Of a stretch of 64,000 bases of DNA, positions 15,572-25,171 are shown in pieces (the first letter of the stretch is position 1; each line of letters starts with the position of its first letter). The position numbers and the translations under genes were made by a program. A model generated the notes under the pieces. That model did no database searches. It saw only the letters and a program-made list of their open reading frames with translations, and had not been told where the DNA came from. This DNA comes from Niveibacterium microcysteis (lineage in GTDB: Bacteria > Pseudomonadota > Gammaproteobacteria > Burkholderiales > Rhodocyclaceae), in the NCBI RefSeq assembly GCF_017161445.1, contig NZ_CP071060.1, positions 4,030,001-4,094,000 on the forward strand, written 5' to 3'.

Positions 15572-16864
15572 TTAGTGCGGGGTTTTGGGCGCCGAAGGGG
15601 GCAGCTTTGCCATCTGCGCAGCGGTTTGCTTGAGCAGCGCAGTCGCCTGCTCGGGCGCGTCGACGAATGCGGCAAACAGATTCAAGCCGATTTCGGCGCG
15701 CTCGGGCGGTGTGGCGAGGTCGTAGTTGAAGGCCCAGGCATGGTTGCGCGCGATCTCATCGCGGAGCACCTGCTTGGACGGCGAGTAGTGCCGATCGAGA
15801 ACGAGCAGATTGGGCGCCAGGGCACCCATCGCGCGACTGATCTCGACTTGCGATCCCGCCAGCGCGAACTGCCGCATCACCGCCTTGGCGCCGTTGGGGT
15901 GCTTGGCCTCGCGCGGCAGCACCAGGCCATCGATCGGCCCGAGCGCGACCGGCGCGATCGATGGATCGATCTGCGGGAAGGGGAAGAAACCGAAGTCTTC
16001 GCCCTCGTGCCAGTTGACCTCGGGTGACTCGTAGAAGCCCGTGAGCCACGTTCCCATCAAGGTCATCGCAGCTTCGCCGCGGCGCACCATGAGACCCGCG
16101 CCCGAGTCGAATTCGAGCTCATTCGGCTTCGCATTGAACAAGCCCGTCTGCAGGAGCTCCCGCCAAAGATCGAACACCCGCCGGACCTCGGGGTCGTCGA
16201 ACGACGCACGCCCGTCCATCAGGCGCTGCCGGTACTCCAGTGGCGCGGTGCGAAGCAGCAGGTAGTCGAACCAGAATTGCGCCGGCCACCGCGCCTTTGA
16301 ACCGAGCGCAAACGGTGTCACACCATTTGCTTTCAGGCGCTTGGCGAGCGAGACCAGCTCGGGCCAGGTCTTGGGCGGCTGCAAGCCGAGCGCGGAAAAA
16401 ACCTTCTTGTTGTAGATGAATGCCACGTAATGCTGCGCGATTGGCAGGAAGTAAACCCGGCCGTCATACACGCTGGCGGATTTCACGATCGGCGGGCCGA
16501 ACAGCTTGTTCATCTCGGCCTGCGGCAGCACATCGTCGATGGGTTGCAGTTGATCGAGGATCGAGGCCACCCGGGCGCCGGCCCAGTAACTGTAGAGGTC
16601 TGCCGGGCGATGCTCGGCCAGCTCGCTGCGGATCTGGCGCTTGAAGGTCTCATGCTCGACGGGTAGCACCTGGAGCCGGTAGCGGGTATTCGCATCGTCG
16701 AAGCGTTTGGCGATCGTATCCACGGTGCCGGCATAAGCGCCGCCAAACGAAAAATAGTGCTTGAACGCCACCACCTCACGGGCCGGCGCGGGCGGCTCGC
16801 TGGTGCGCTGGCAGCCAAGGAGCAACGCAACACCGCACAGGAGGGCAAGCAGCCGGCTTTTCAT
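15572..16864 (-). CDS. Orphan extracellular solute-binding lipoprotein (ABC sugar type, family 1)
   Basis: 430 residues. It has a lipoprotein signal (MKSRLLALLCGVALLLGCQ, lipobox LLGC) and then a family-1 solute-binding fold. Features include a long cleft region with VYDGRVYFLPIAQHYVAF, KTWPELVSLAKRLKANGVTP and WLTGFYESPEVNWHEGEDFG. Such proteins bind oligosaccharides or glycerol-phosphodiesters for an ABC importer. No permease or ATPase gene lies within this window, so it either works with transporter genes elsewhere or acts as a sensor ligand-binding partner. The start at 16864 is fixed by the lipobox; the upstream extension to 16963 lacks signal character. Confidence 0.82.
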   Translation of the reverse strand: MKSRLLALLCGVALLLGCQRTSEPPAPAREVVAFKHYFSFGGAYAGTVDTIAKRFDDANTRYRLQVLPVEHETFKRQIRSELAEHRPADLYSYWAGARVASILDQLQPIDDVLPQAEMNKLFGPPIVKSASVYDGRVYFLPIAQHYVAFIYNKKVFSALGLQPPKTWPELVSLAKRLKANGVTPFALGSKARWPAQFWFDYLLLRTAPLEYRQRLMDGRASFDDPEVRRVFDLWRELLQTGLFNAKPNELEFDSGAGLMVRRGEAAMTLMGTWLTGFYESPEVNWHEGEDFGFFPFPQIDPSIAPVALGPIDGLVLPREAKHPNGAKAVMRQFALAGSQVEISRAMGALAPNLLVLDRHYSPSKQVLRDEIARNHAWAFNYDLATPPERAEIGLNLFAAFVDAPEQATALLKQTAAQMAKLPPSAPKTPH

Positions 16865-17036
16865 GACACACCATTCAAACATGGATCGGGATTCCAACAT
16901 GGGCCGTGCCGCGGGGTTCGACAGCTGATCTGGCGCGCGTTCAAAACGAAGGCATCGGCCCATCGCGACAGACCCGCAATGCTTTTATCGCACCCGGCCA
17001 TTCTGGGCGAATCGCCGAATCACGCTCAGCGCCAGA

Positions 17037-18311
17037 TCAAGCGTGTGGTTCGTTGGGCTGTCGCGTTGCGCGAGTGTGGCGGTAGGCGAGCGCGAAACGC
17101 CACACGTTCCACGCAAAGCTGCATTGCGCCAGCAGCAGCACCGCACCGGCGAACACCGCCACGCGAGGCAGGCAGATGGCGATCAGTAGAAGAAGCACAG
17201 CTGCGGATTGCAGCCAGGTCTGCGCGCGCAGTGCACGCTCGCCCGGCCCGCCTGTCAGCCTGGCACCCAGGCCCAGCGCCGCCAGCCGAAGCGTGATCAG
17301 GAAGGGCAGGATCTTCTGCAGCATCGCGCCGATCACGCCACTGAACACGCCGATCGCCAGCACCACCCCCAAGGCCATCGCCGCCCGTTGCGCGGTATCC
17401 GGATCGCTCGCCAGCATGGCGACCGCGAGCAAGGCCGCGCCGCCGGCCAGCGCCACCATCGCAGCGCGCCAGCCGCTGCCCGCCGCATCGGTGCGGGTAC
17501 GGCGGCGCAGCAGGAACAGGCGGTAGGTGATGCCAGCAAAGCCTAGCGCGAATACGCTGACGCCGAGCGCCAACCCGCGCGCGAGGCCTTCCGCCCCGAG
17601 CCATGCCGCGGCGCTGATCGCCGCAAGCAATACAGGCAGCGCGACCGCGGCGAGCGACAGCAGCGTCTTCGGATACGCCGGCGTGATGTAGAACATCGGC
17701 ACTACCAGCACCGCAACCCCGGCGACCAGCGGCAGGGCCCAGCCAGCCAGGGCCCACAGCGCGTGCAGATTGACCAGCGTGACAAAACGCGCCCCCGCGC
17801 CGTGCTCAAGCTGGTGGGCCAACCCGAAGCCGAGCGCAACCGCTACGGCAAGCCCGGCCACGGCAACCCGCATCAGCCGGCGCGCAGGATCGCGTGCGGT
17901 GGCGTGCAGCAGACCCGGTGCGATCGCGACGACGAAAACACCGCAAGCCAGCGCCAGCAGTGCGGCGCCGATACCGGTGAGGTGGTAGCCGGGCAGCAGG
18001 AAACCCGCAACCAGCAGCACGGCACCGAGCACACTGGCCGGATGCACGACACCGGCAAGCAGCCGTGGGCGCGGCACCAGGCTGCCCGCGGCAACCGGCA
18101 GCACCTGGAACAGCGCGCCGAGCATCGCCTGCAGCATCAAACCGGCGGTGAAGCAATGCAGCACCGCCACCGCGTGTGGATGCCAGCGGCTCGCCAGCGC
18201 GGTATCGGGGTAGATCAACAACAACAGCGCGCCGGCGATGCCGAACAACGGCGCGCCGAGAAAGAAGCGCAGCGGTACCGACAGCGGCGGTGCGTCGCGC
18301 ACTTCCAGCAT
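17037..18311 (-). CDS. 12-TM membrane protein of the NO region (NnrS or heme-copper-like)
   Basis: 424 residues with about 12 hydrophobic segments. Several histidines are placed as heme or metal ligands might be: WHPHAVAVLHCFTAGLM near residue 44, LAHQLEHG near 175, and NLHALWALAGW near 190. It is the third gene of a leftward operon with hemerythrin and DUF2249 genes, divergent from norCB and preceded by a Dnr box. NnrS-family proteins are heme membrane proteins that relieve NO stress, and the context suits that. The match to NnrS is by general topology and context rather than a decisive motif, so it may be a separate heme-copper-like family. Confidence 0.6.
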   Translation of the reverse strand: MLEVRDAPPLSVPLRFFLGAPLFGIAGALLLLIYPDTALASRWHPHAVAVLHCFTAGLMLQAMLGALFQVLPVAAGSLVPRPRLLAGVVHPASVLGAVLLVAGFLLPGYHLTGIGAALLALACGVFVVAIAPGLLHATARDPARRLMRVAVAGLAVAVALGFGLAHQLEHGAGARFVTLVNLHALWALAGWALPLVAGVAVLVVPMFYITPAYPKTLLSLAAVALPVLLAAISAAAWLGAEGLARGLALGVSVFALGFAGITYRLFLLRRRTRTDAAGSGWRAAMVALAGGAALLAVAMLASDPDTAQRAAMALGVVLAIGVFSGVIGAMLQKILPFLITLRLAALGLGARLTGGPGERALRAQTWLQSAAVLLLLIAICLPRVAVFAGAVLLLAQCSFAWNVWRFALAYRHTRATRQPNEPHA

Positions 18312-18322
18312 GGCGGCGGGCG

Positions 18323-18544
18323 TCAGGCGTGGCGGATGTGGATCGACACGGTGCCGTCCTCGGCGAACTCGGTGCGATGGGTGAAGCCGTTCTGCTTGAG
18401 GATGCCGTACAGGGGCACCGGTTCACGATAGAGCAGCAACACCGCCTCTTCTCCACGCGGCAGCGTATCGAGCGCTTCGAGGATCAGGTGCAAAGGCTGC
18501 GGGGGCTCTAGGCCACGTGCGTCGACAATGCGTGGTGCGTTCAT
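18323..18544 (-). CDS. DUF2249 (TusA-like) small protein
   Basis: 73 residues: IVDARGLEPPQPLHLILEAL, then LPRGEEAVLLLYREPVPLYGIL, ending DGTVSIHIRHA. This is the DUF2249 pattern, a TusA/SirA-like fold common beside hemerythrin and NO-related genes. It starts at an ATG overlapping the hemerythrin stop by one base (translational coupling) and ends 11 bp before the 12-TM gene. A role in NO or anaerobic sulphur/redox handling is inferred from context only. No Cys is present, so TusA-type sulphur transfer is unlikely. Confidence 0.8.
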   Translation of the reverse strand: MNAPRIVDARGLEPPQPLHLILEALDTLPRGEEAVLLLYREPVPLYGILKQNGFTHRTEFAEDGTVSIHIRHA

Positions 18545-18996
18545 CAGGAAACCTCCGGCATACCAAGGCGGGCAATCGCATCGGCCACGACTTGCGGGTG
18601 GGCGCTGAGCACCTGATCGCACATCGGGTAGAGGATCTGCTCTTCCTTCATGTTGTGGGCTTGCATGATCGAGAACAGCGTGTCGGCAAGGCTACCTGCC
18701 TCGTCGAAATCGCCCGCCATGATCAGGCGACGTACATCCTCGCACAGCCCGAGCATCTCGCCATGCTCGCCGCGCATCACGGCGCTGGGGCCGGCCGTCA
18801 TGCCGGTGGCCGCCTCGAAGGCGGGGAAGATCACCTCTTCCTCGGCACGGAAGTGGGCATCGAGCAGCAGATGAAAGCGCGCGAAGGCGTCGGCTGCCTG
18901 CAGCTGCATGCGCTGCGCAATCGCCTGTTCGGCCCGCGCGAAGACCTCATCGCAGGCGCGGTGGTCGGCCGCAAAATGTTCGATCACGCTCGCCAT
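18544..18996 (-). CDS. Hemerythrin-like HHE domain protein
   Basis: 150 residues forming one HHE four-helix bundle. Likely diiron ligands are in HFAADHRACDEVF, RFHLLLDAHFRAEEEVIFPAF, MRGEHGEML and MQAHNMKEEQILYPM. Proteins of this type bind O2 or NO, or help repair iron centres damaged by NO (YtfE-like). It is the first gene of the operon with DUF2249 and the 12-TM protein. A Dnr/FNR box at 19053-19066 lies about 57 bp upstream of the ATG. It is divergent from norC. Confidence 0.9.
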   Translation of the reverse strand: MASVIEHFAADHRACDEVFARAEQAIAQRMQLQAADAFARFHLLLDAHFRAEEEVIFPAFEAATGMTAGPSAVMRGEHGEMLGLCEDVRRLIMAGDFDEAGSLADTLFSIMQAHNMKEEQILYPMCDQVLSAHPQVVADAIARLGMPEVS

Positions 18997-19052
18997 GACA
19001 GAGTCCTTTCACTCGTTCCGTCCAGTGTCGCGGCGCGACGCCATCGACAGCC

Positions 19053-19066
19053 TTGACTCGCATCAA
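19053..19066. promoter_or_regulatory. FNR/Dnr box for the hemerythrin operon
   Basis: TTGACTCGCATCAA matches TTGAT-N4-ATCAA at 9 of 10 defined bases. If it acts from -41.5 on the leftward promoter, transcription would start near 19018, about 22 bases before the hemerythrin ATG. Confidence 0.75.
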
Positions 19067-19099
19067 CGCGGCAACCGCCATGGCAACGCGGGTAGCCGC

Positions 19100-19113
19100 T
19101 TGATTGCAATCAA
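19100..19113. promoter_or_regulatory. Perfect FNR/Dnr box for norCBEF
   Basis: TTGATTGCAATCAA is a perfect match to the Dnr/FNR consensus. A -41.5 geometry gives a start near 19148 and a leader of about 37 bases before the norC ATG at 19185. Its centre is 47 bp from the divergent box, so both promoters can be served independently. Confidence 0.88.
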
Positions 19114-19184
19114 TGTCGCCGACCGGCCCGGATCACGAGAATGCGCCCACCTTGCAAGCTGCATCCACAAAGGGGAGACGCACC

Positions 19185-19610
19185 ATGAGCGGAGGACTAT
19201 CGACCTCGATGGCGCGGAATGTTTTCTACGGCGGAACGGCGTTCTTTGCCTTCCTGTTCATCGCGCTGACCGTAGACACCAACCGCACATTGCCCAAGCG
19301 CGATAACAGCGCAAACATCACGCCGGCCGTCGCGCATGGCAAGAAACTCTGGGAGACCAACAACTGCATCGGCTGCCACAGCCTGCTTGGCGAGGGCGCC
19401 TACTTCGCGCCGGAGCTGGGCAACGTCTACAAGCGCCGTGGCCCCGAGTTCATCAAGGCCTGGATCAAAGGCCAGCCGACCGGTGCACCGGGTCGGCGCC
19501 AGATGCCGAACTTCCACCTGTCCGACAAGGACCTCGACGACATGGTCGAATTCCTCAAGTACAGCTCCGAAATCAACACGGCGAAGTGGCCGCCGAACAT
19601 CGAAGGTTGA
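19185..19610 (+). CDS. norC: Nitric oxide reductase subunit C (membrane-anchored cytochrome c)
   Basis: 141 residues. One N-terminal membrane anchor (ARNVFYGGTAFFAFLFIALT) is followed by a periplasmic cytochrome c with CIGCHSLLGEGAYFAPELG as the heme site; a later Met (RRQMPNFHLSD) is the probable axial ligand. NorC passes electrons to NorB for reducing 2 NO to N2O. The ATG at 19185 has AGGGGAG upstream; upstream codons in the same frame lie over the Dnr box region and are not used. Twelve bases separate it from norB. Confidence 0.96.
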   Translation: MSGGLSTSMARNVFYGGTAFFAFLFIALTVDTNRTLPKRDNSANITPAVAHGKKLWETNNCIGCHSLLGEGAYFAPELGNVYKRRGPEFIKAWIKGQPTGAPGRRQMPNFHLSDKDLDDMVEFLKYSSEINTAKWPPNIEG

Positions 19611-21023
<1,413 letters not shown>

Positions 21024-21062
21024 AGGAGGCGCGGGCGGCGCCGGCGTCGCCCGCCACATCGA

Positions 21063-21677
21063 ATGTCTGTAGTGGATCTTTGCCCGGCCCCCGCGCCGGG
21101 CTTCTTTTTCCGCAAGGCGCGCGAGACACACCCGCCGGGAGACCTCGCGGTGTGGATATTCATCCTCGCCGAGTTGCTGGTGTTCGCGGTGCTGTTCGTG
21201 GCCTACGCCTTCGCGCGTGCGTCAGACCGCGCCTTGTTCGATGCGATGCAGGCCGGGCTGGATCGCCGTGGCGGCGCGATCAACACCGTGCTGCTGATCA
21301 GCGCAAGCTGGTGCGTCGTGCGAGCGGTGCGCAGCGCGAACGCGGCGCGCCTTGCCGCCGCCTCGCGCTGGCTGGCTGCCGCGTTGGTCGGTGGCAGCGG
21401 TTTCGTTCTGGTGAAGCTGCACGAATACGCCACCGTGTTCGGGCAGGGCTATTCGCTCTCGTCCGACCGCTTCCACATGTTCTACATCGGTCTCACCTTC
21501 TTCCATTTCATGCATGTGCTGCTGGGCCTGGCGGTGCTCGTCGTGCTGCTTCTGCAAACCCGACGCGGCGCCTATCGCAGCGGACACATGAACGGGCTGG
21601 AAAGCGGCGCCGCCTACTGGCACATGGTGGACCTGGTGTGGATCGTCCTCTTCCCCCTCGTGTACGTGCTGCGATGA
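21063..21677 (+). CDS. norE: NorE-like protein (cytochrome c oxidase subunit III family)
   Basis: 204 residues with five hydrophobic helices. HPPGDLAVWIFILAELLVFA opens the fold and HFMHVLLGLAVLVVLLL with AYWHMVDLVWIVLFPLVYVL closes it, the subunit III pattern. NorE stabilises or promotes assembly and activity of NO reductase in Paracoccus. It begins 40 bp after norB and overlaps norF by four bases (ATGA). Confidence 0.88.
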   Translation: MSVVDLCPAPAPGFFFRKARETHPPGDLAVWIFILAELLVFAVLFVAYAFARASDRALFDAMQAGLDRRGGAINTVLLISASWCVVRAVRSANAARLAAASRWLAAALVGGSGFVLVKLHEYATVFGQGYSLSSDRFHMFYIGLTFFHFMHVLLGLAVLVVLLLQTRRGAYRSGHMNGLESGAAYWHMVDLVWIVLFPLVYVLR

Positions 21678-21991
21678 AAGCACCTTCAATCCATCGCGAG
21701 GACATCGCCTTCGCATTGCTGCTGCTCGCCACGCTGGTGACCTATGCGCTTGGCGAATGGGACGGCAAGTACCGCGAAGTCTGCCGCAGCGGTCATGTGA
21801 TGATCGTCAGCGCACAAGGCGCGGTGGCGGTCGTGCTCGCGCTCGTCACGCTGATCAAGGGCACGCTGGTGGCGCGCGAATTCATGGTGCTGCGCCATGT
21901 CAGCCTGCGCTGGCAAGCGGCGGTGCTCGGCTGGCTGCTGCTGGTGATCGCGTTGATTGCCGTCGGGTGGCGCGCGAGCCTCTCCGCCTGA
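21674..21991 (+). CDS. norF: NorF-like small membrane protein (subunit IV-like)
   Basis: 105 residues with three hydrophobic segments (IAFALLLLATLVTYALGEW, VMIVSAQGAVAVVLALVTLI, AAVLGWLLLVIALIAVGW). Size, topology and position after norE match NorF or the prokaryotic COX4-like family. The ATG at 21674 overlaps the norE stop, indicating coupling. It is the last gene of the norCBEF unit. Confidence 0.8.
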   Translation: MKAPSIHREDIAFALLLLATLVTYALGEWDGKYREVCRSGHVMIVSAQGAVAVVLALVTLIKGTLVAREFMVLRHVSLRWQAAVLGWLLLVIALIAVGWRASLSA

Positions 21992-21997
21992 CCGAGA

Positions 21998-22612
21998 TCA
22001 GTAGAGCGTTGCCTGAATCCGAGCCGGCTGAAGGCGATCGAACTCCGTGGCATCGATCGCGCCGCCGGTAATCTGTGCATTGATCTGGCCGGCGCTTGGC
22101 ACCCCGGCGGCGGGCGGCGCGGTCCAAAGCTGCGAACGGACAATCGCCCGCGAACACTGGTAGTAAGCCGTCTCGACGGTAATCACCAGCACGCACTTCG
22201 GCATCTGCTCTCGGACCACGAAGCGGGCCAGCAAGTCCGGCGCGACCGAGATCTTTGCGTGACCATTCACCCGCAGGGTCTCACCCACGCCTGGAATCAG
22301 GAACAGCAAGGCCATGCGCGGATCTGCGATCAGGTTTCGCAGGCTGTCAGCGCGGTTGTTGCCGCGCCGTTCGGGCAAGAGCAGAGTCTGCTCGTCTTCA
22401 ACCACCACGAAACCCGGTGCATCCCCCCGCGGAGAAGCATCCAGTCCACCCGGCCCGCTGGTGGCCAGGATCGCGAAGGGTGACGCCTCAATCATCGCGC
22501 GGTAGGCCGGCACGATGCGCGGCAACTCCTTGCGTATCGAAATGTCGCTGACAGGCCCGAGCAGCGCGTTCAACTGTTCCACGGTATCGATCGTGTCGAG
22601 ACTTTGCGTCAT
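21998..22612 (-). CDS. Pyridoxamine 5'-phosphate oxidase-like flavin-binding protein
   Basis: 204 residues. The split-barrel flavin fold is recognisable from ASPFAILATSGPGGLDASPRG, FVVVEDEQTLLLPERRGNNR, then IADPRMALLFLIPGVGETLRVNG. This matches the MSMEG_1061-type PPOX subfamily. Members bind FMN or F420 and reduce assorted substrates; the physiological role is not known. It converges on norF with six bases between stops and is divergent from the esterase gene. Confidence 0.85.
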   Translation of the reverse strand: MTQSLDTIDTVEQLNALLGPVSDISIRKELPRIVPAYRAMIEASPFAILATSGPGGLDASPRGDAPGFVVVEDEQTLLLPERRGNNRADSLRNLIADPRMALLFLIPGVGETLRVNGHAKISVAPDLLARFVVREQMPKCVLVITVETAYYQCSRAIVRSQLWTAPPAAGVPSAGQINAQITGGAIDATEFDRLQPARIQATLY

Positions 22613-22719
22613 CGGTCGGCTCCAGTGGCAGGAGGCACGATTATCCGTGAGTCCGCACGACCGAACCTAACGCGTTAAGCTGCACCCAACACAAACTCAA
22701 ACTCGCGCGAGCCCCAACC

Positions 22720-23406
22720 ATGTCCGACGTTCTACCTACCCTTGAAGTCGAAACTGCCGCCGAGGCTGATTTCAGTGTGATCTGGCTGCATGGGCTGGGT
22801 GCCGATGGCAGCGATTTCGAGCCGGTGGTGCCGGAACTGGGCCTGCCGGGCAATGCAAAGATCCGGTTTGTGTTTCCGCACGCGCCGGTGATTCCGGTGA
22901 CCTGCAATGGCGGCTACCTGATGCGCGCGTGGTACGACATCAAGTACCTCGACGGCAGCACGCGCGATGTGGACGAAGCTGGCGTGCGTGCGTCGTGTGA
23001 GGCTGTGCGCGCGTTGATCGCCCGCGAGAACGCGCGCGGCGTGCCGACGCACCGCATCGTGCTGGCCGGTTTCTCGCAGGGTGGCGCGATCGCCTACACC
23101 GCGGCGCTGTCGCACCCGGAGACCCTGGCTGGCGTGATTGCACTGTCCACCTACCTGCCTGCGCGCCAGTTGCTGCTCGACTCATTGACCGAGGCGAACC
23201 GGTCGACGCCGATCTTCGCGGCGCACGGCACGCAGGACGACGTGGTTGGGTTGCGACTTGGCGAAGCGGCGCGCGACACCTTGCAGGCTGAGGGCTACGC
23301 AGTGGAATGGCGCACCTATCCGATGCCGCACTCGGTTTGCCTTGACGAGATCCGCGCGATTGGCGCCTGGCTCACGACACGCTGGCAGACCGCGCAGCGG
23401 GCCTGA
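22720..23406 (+). CDS. Carboxylesterase/phospholipase of the alpha/beta hydrolase family
   Basis: 228 residues. WLHGLGADGSDFEPVVPELG forms the oxyanion region, GFSQGGAIAYTAAL holds the nucleophile Ser, HGTQDDVVGLRLG the Asp, and MPHSVCLDEI the His. This is the carboxylesterase EstB/YpfH family that cleaves short-chain esters or acts as an acyl-protein thioesterase. It is monocistronic, with a 107-bp divergent region shared with the PPOX gene. Confidence 0.9.
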   Translation: MSDVLPTLEVETAAEADFSVIWLHGLGADGSDFEPVVPELGLPGNAKIRFVFPHAPVIPVTCNGGYLMRAWYDIKYLDGSTRDVDEAGVRASCEAVRALIARENARGVPTHRIVLAGFSQGGAIAYTAALSHPETLAGVIALSTYLPARQLLLDSLTEANRSTPIFAAHGTQDDVVGLRLGEAARDTLQAEGYAVEWRTYPMPHSVCLDEIRAIGAWLTTRWQTAQRA

Positions 23407-23454
23407 AGCAGCACAAGAAACGCGGGCGGGGTCGCCCCCACCCGCCTTGGTCGC

Positions 23455-24462
23455 TCAGTCGGCGCTCTTGGCCTTGCGGAACTGCTGCGCCCAGGTGAGC
23501 AGCGCACCGGAAGTGCGCGTCTGGATCCACACCCGGCCCTTGCCGCGGAAGCGGCAGACAAAGCCCTCGCCGGAGAAGAACAGCGATTTGTAGCCGCCGA
23601 ACTTCTCGACGCTGTAGTTGAGCCCCTCGGTGAAGGCCACGATGTTGCCGGTGTCGACGACGTATTCGCCATCCACATCCTTCGCGATCATGCCGCCGTA
23701 GGTGTTGAACCACAGATCACCAGTGCCCGATGCGCGGATCAGGAAGAAGCTCTCGCCCGAGAAGAAGCCTTTCGTGAAACCCTGCCACTTGCTCTCGATC
23801 GTGACATCCGGGTCGCACGCGACGAAGGCGCCGTTCTGCAGGTAGATCACGTCACCGTTCAGGTAGACATGCCCGATGTCGCCGGGCGCGCCCGGCGCGA
23901 TGCCGATTTCACCCGGCACCTTCTCGGCGCTGAACTCGTTGATGAAAATCGATTCGCCGGTGATGAAACGCCCGAGGCCGCCACCGAGCTTGGTCTTCAT
24001 GCGGATGTGGGTGTCCATCGTCGCCATCGCCGAAGCTTCCACCTTGATCGTGTGGTTGGCCGGCAGCTTCACGGTGAGGAAGGCAAAGTCAGGCGCACCC
24101 TCGATCGCAAACTTGAAACCGGGTTGCTCCGCTTCCGGTTCGATCACCGCTGCGGGCGCAACGGCAGCGGGTGCGGGTGCGGGTGCGGGTGCGGGTGCGG
24201 GTGCGGGTGCGGGTGCGGGCGACAGTACCGCCAGTGCGGCAGGCTGCATCGGCGCAGCTACGGCCGTCAGCCCCATCTTCAGCAACGCGGCGCAGTAACG
24301 CTGGGCCGTAGCCTCGTCGAGGTCCACCTTGATCGCACGCGGCAGCGTCGCCAGCACCTCGGCAGCCTTCTCCGGCGTGATCTTGAACGCCGTGGCAAAT
24401 GCCGCCTGGGCGCCCGCAACATCCGCCACGGCGTAACCGGTCACGCTCACTTTGAATGACAT
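23455..24462 (-). CDS. AIM24/TIGR00266 family protein with extra N-terminal domain and Ala-Pro repeat
   Basis: 335 residues. The AIM24 beta-barrel (about 115-335) includes FAFLTVKLPANHTIKVEASA-like sequence (DFAFLTVKLPANHTIKVEA), GEIGIAPGAPGDIGHVYLNG and FSGEGFVCRFRGKGRVWIQT. Ahead of it are about 75 residues (MSFKVSVTGYAVADVAGAQ, PEKAAEVLATLPRAIKVDLD, YCAALLKMGL) that look like the ribosomal L7/L12 C-terminal fold. A linker of nine Ala-Pro units, encoded by a hexamer repeat, joins the two. The cellular function of AIM24 proteins in bacteria is unknown. It is the last of three tandem AIM24 paralogues downstream of an M48 protease. Confidence 0.85.
   Translation of the reverse strand: MSFKVSVTGYAVADVAGAQAAFATAFKITPEKAAEVLATLPRAIKVDLDEATAQRYCAALLKMGLTAVAAPMQPAALAVLSPAPAPAPAPAPAPAPAPAAVAPAAVIEPEAEQPGFKFAIEGAPDFAFLTVKLPANHTIKVEASAMATMDTHIRMKTKLGGGLGRFITGESIFINEFSAEKVPGEIGIAPGAPGDIGHVYLNGDVIYLQNGAFVACDPDVTIESKWQGFTKGFFSGESFFLIRASGTGDLWFNTYGGMIAKDVDGEYVVDTGNIVAFTEGLNYSVEKFGGYKSLFFSGEGFVCRFRGKGRVWIQTRTSGALLTWAQQFRKAKSAD
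24167..24220. repeat. GCGGGT hexamer tandem repeat (9 units) inside the AIM24 gene
   Basis: GCGGGT is repeated eight times and followed by one GCGGGC unit without interruption, encoding alternating Ala and Pro on the minus strand. The unit is a multiple of three, so copy-number change would alter linker length without a frameshift. Confidence 0.97.
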
Positions 24463-24479
24463 CTCGTGTCCCCTTCCTG

Positions 24480-25160
24480 TTACTTGCGCGGCTTGAGCGT
24501 CGGGCGCAGCGACATGCCGAAGCTGCCCGGGTTATGCGACTGGCACCACACGGTGCCACGGCCCTTGAACTTGCAGACGAGGCCTTCGCCACCCAGCATC
24601 GAATGCAGCCAGCTCTTGCCCGCCTTGGTCAGCGAGAACTCCAGCGTCTCCTGGAAGGCGACGATATGGCCGGTATCGACGATGTGCTCGCCGTCGACCT
24701 CGATCGGATAGATCGCCCCAAAGGAACTCAGCACCACCTTGCCGCGCCCGGAGAGCTTGAGCCAGAACAGGCTTTCGCCCGACAGCAGGTTCTTGAAGCC
24801 CTGCCAGGTCGTATCGATGTCGACACCCTGCTCGCAGGCGACGAACGAGCCGGCTTGCACCAGCAGCGCATCGCCATCCAGCGTGTAGTCCATCATGTCG
24901 CCGGCCAGTGCCGTGCCCAATACCACTTCGCCGGGCCCGCTGCGCGCAGTGAAGTGGTTGAGGAAGAACGACTCGCCACCGAACAAGCGCTTGGCCGCCT
25001 TCAGCAGCCCGCCTTTGCCGCGTTTGTGCGTAGTGGTTTCGATATCGAGCTGGCCGCTCATCGCGATCATCGCGCCCGATTCGGTCGTGCAGCTCTCGCC
25101 TGCGGCCAGCAGCAGCGTTGCTGCGGTATTGCCCGGGCGATGAATGAATTCGACTTGCAT
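24480..25160 (-). CDS. AIM24/TIGR00266 family protein (middle paralogue)
   Basis: 226 residues and only the AIM24 barrel. It has ESCTTESGAMIAMSGQLDIE, GGESFFLNHFTARSGPGEVV, LNLLSGESLFWLKLSGRGKV-like repeats (LLSGESLFWLKLSGRGKV), and GGEGLVCKFKGRGTVWCQ near the end. The repeating SGESLF/GGEG turns belong to the pseudo-symmetric barrel. It is 17 bp upstream of the longer paralogue and 11 bp downstream of the third one, hence in one operon. Function unknown. Confidence 0.87.
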   Translation of the reverse strand: MQVEFIHRPGNTAATLLLAAGESCTTESGAMIAMSGQLDIETTTHKRGKGGLLKAAKRLFGGESFFLNHFTARSGPGEVVLGTALAGDMMDYTLDGDALLVQAGSFVACEQGVDIDTTWQGFKNLLSGESLFWLKLSGRGKVVLSSFGAIYPIEVDGEHIVDTGHIVAFQETLEFSLTKAGKSWLHSMLGGEGLVCKFKGRGTVWCQSHNPGSFGMSLRPTLKPRK

Positions 25161-25171
25161 GCGCGCCTCGC

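Noticed and set aside
24167..24220. CRISPR-like repeat
   Set aside because: The repeat is a 6-bp coding microsatellite without spacers; it encodes Ala-Pro.
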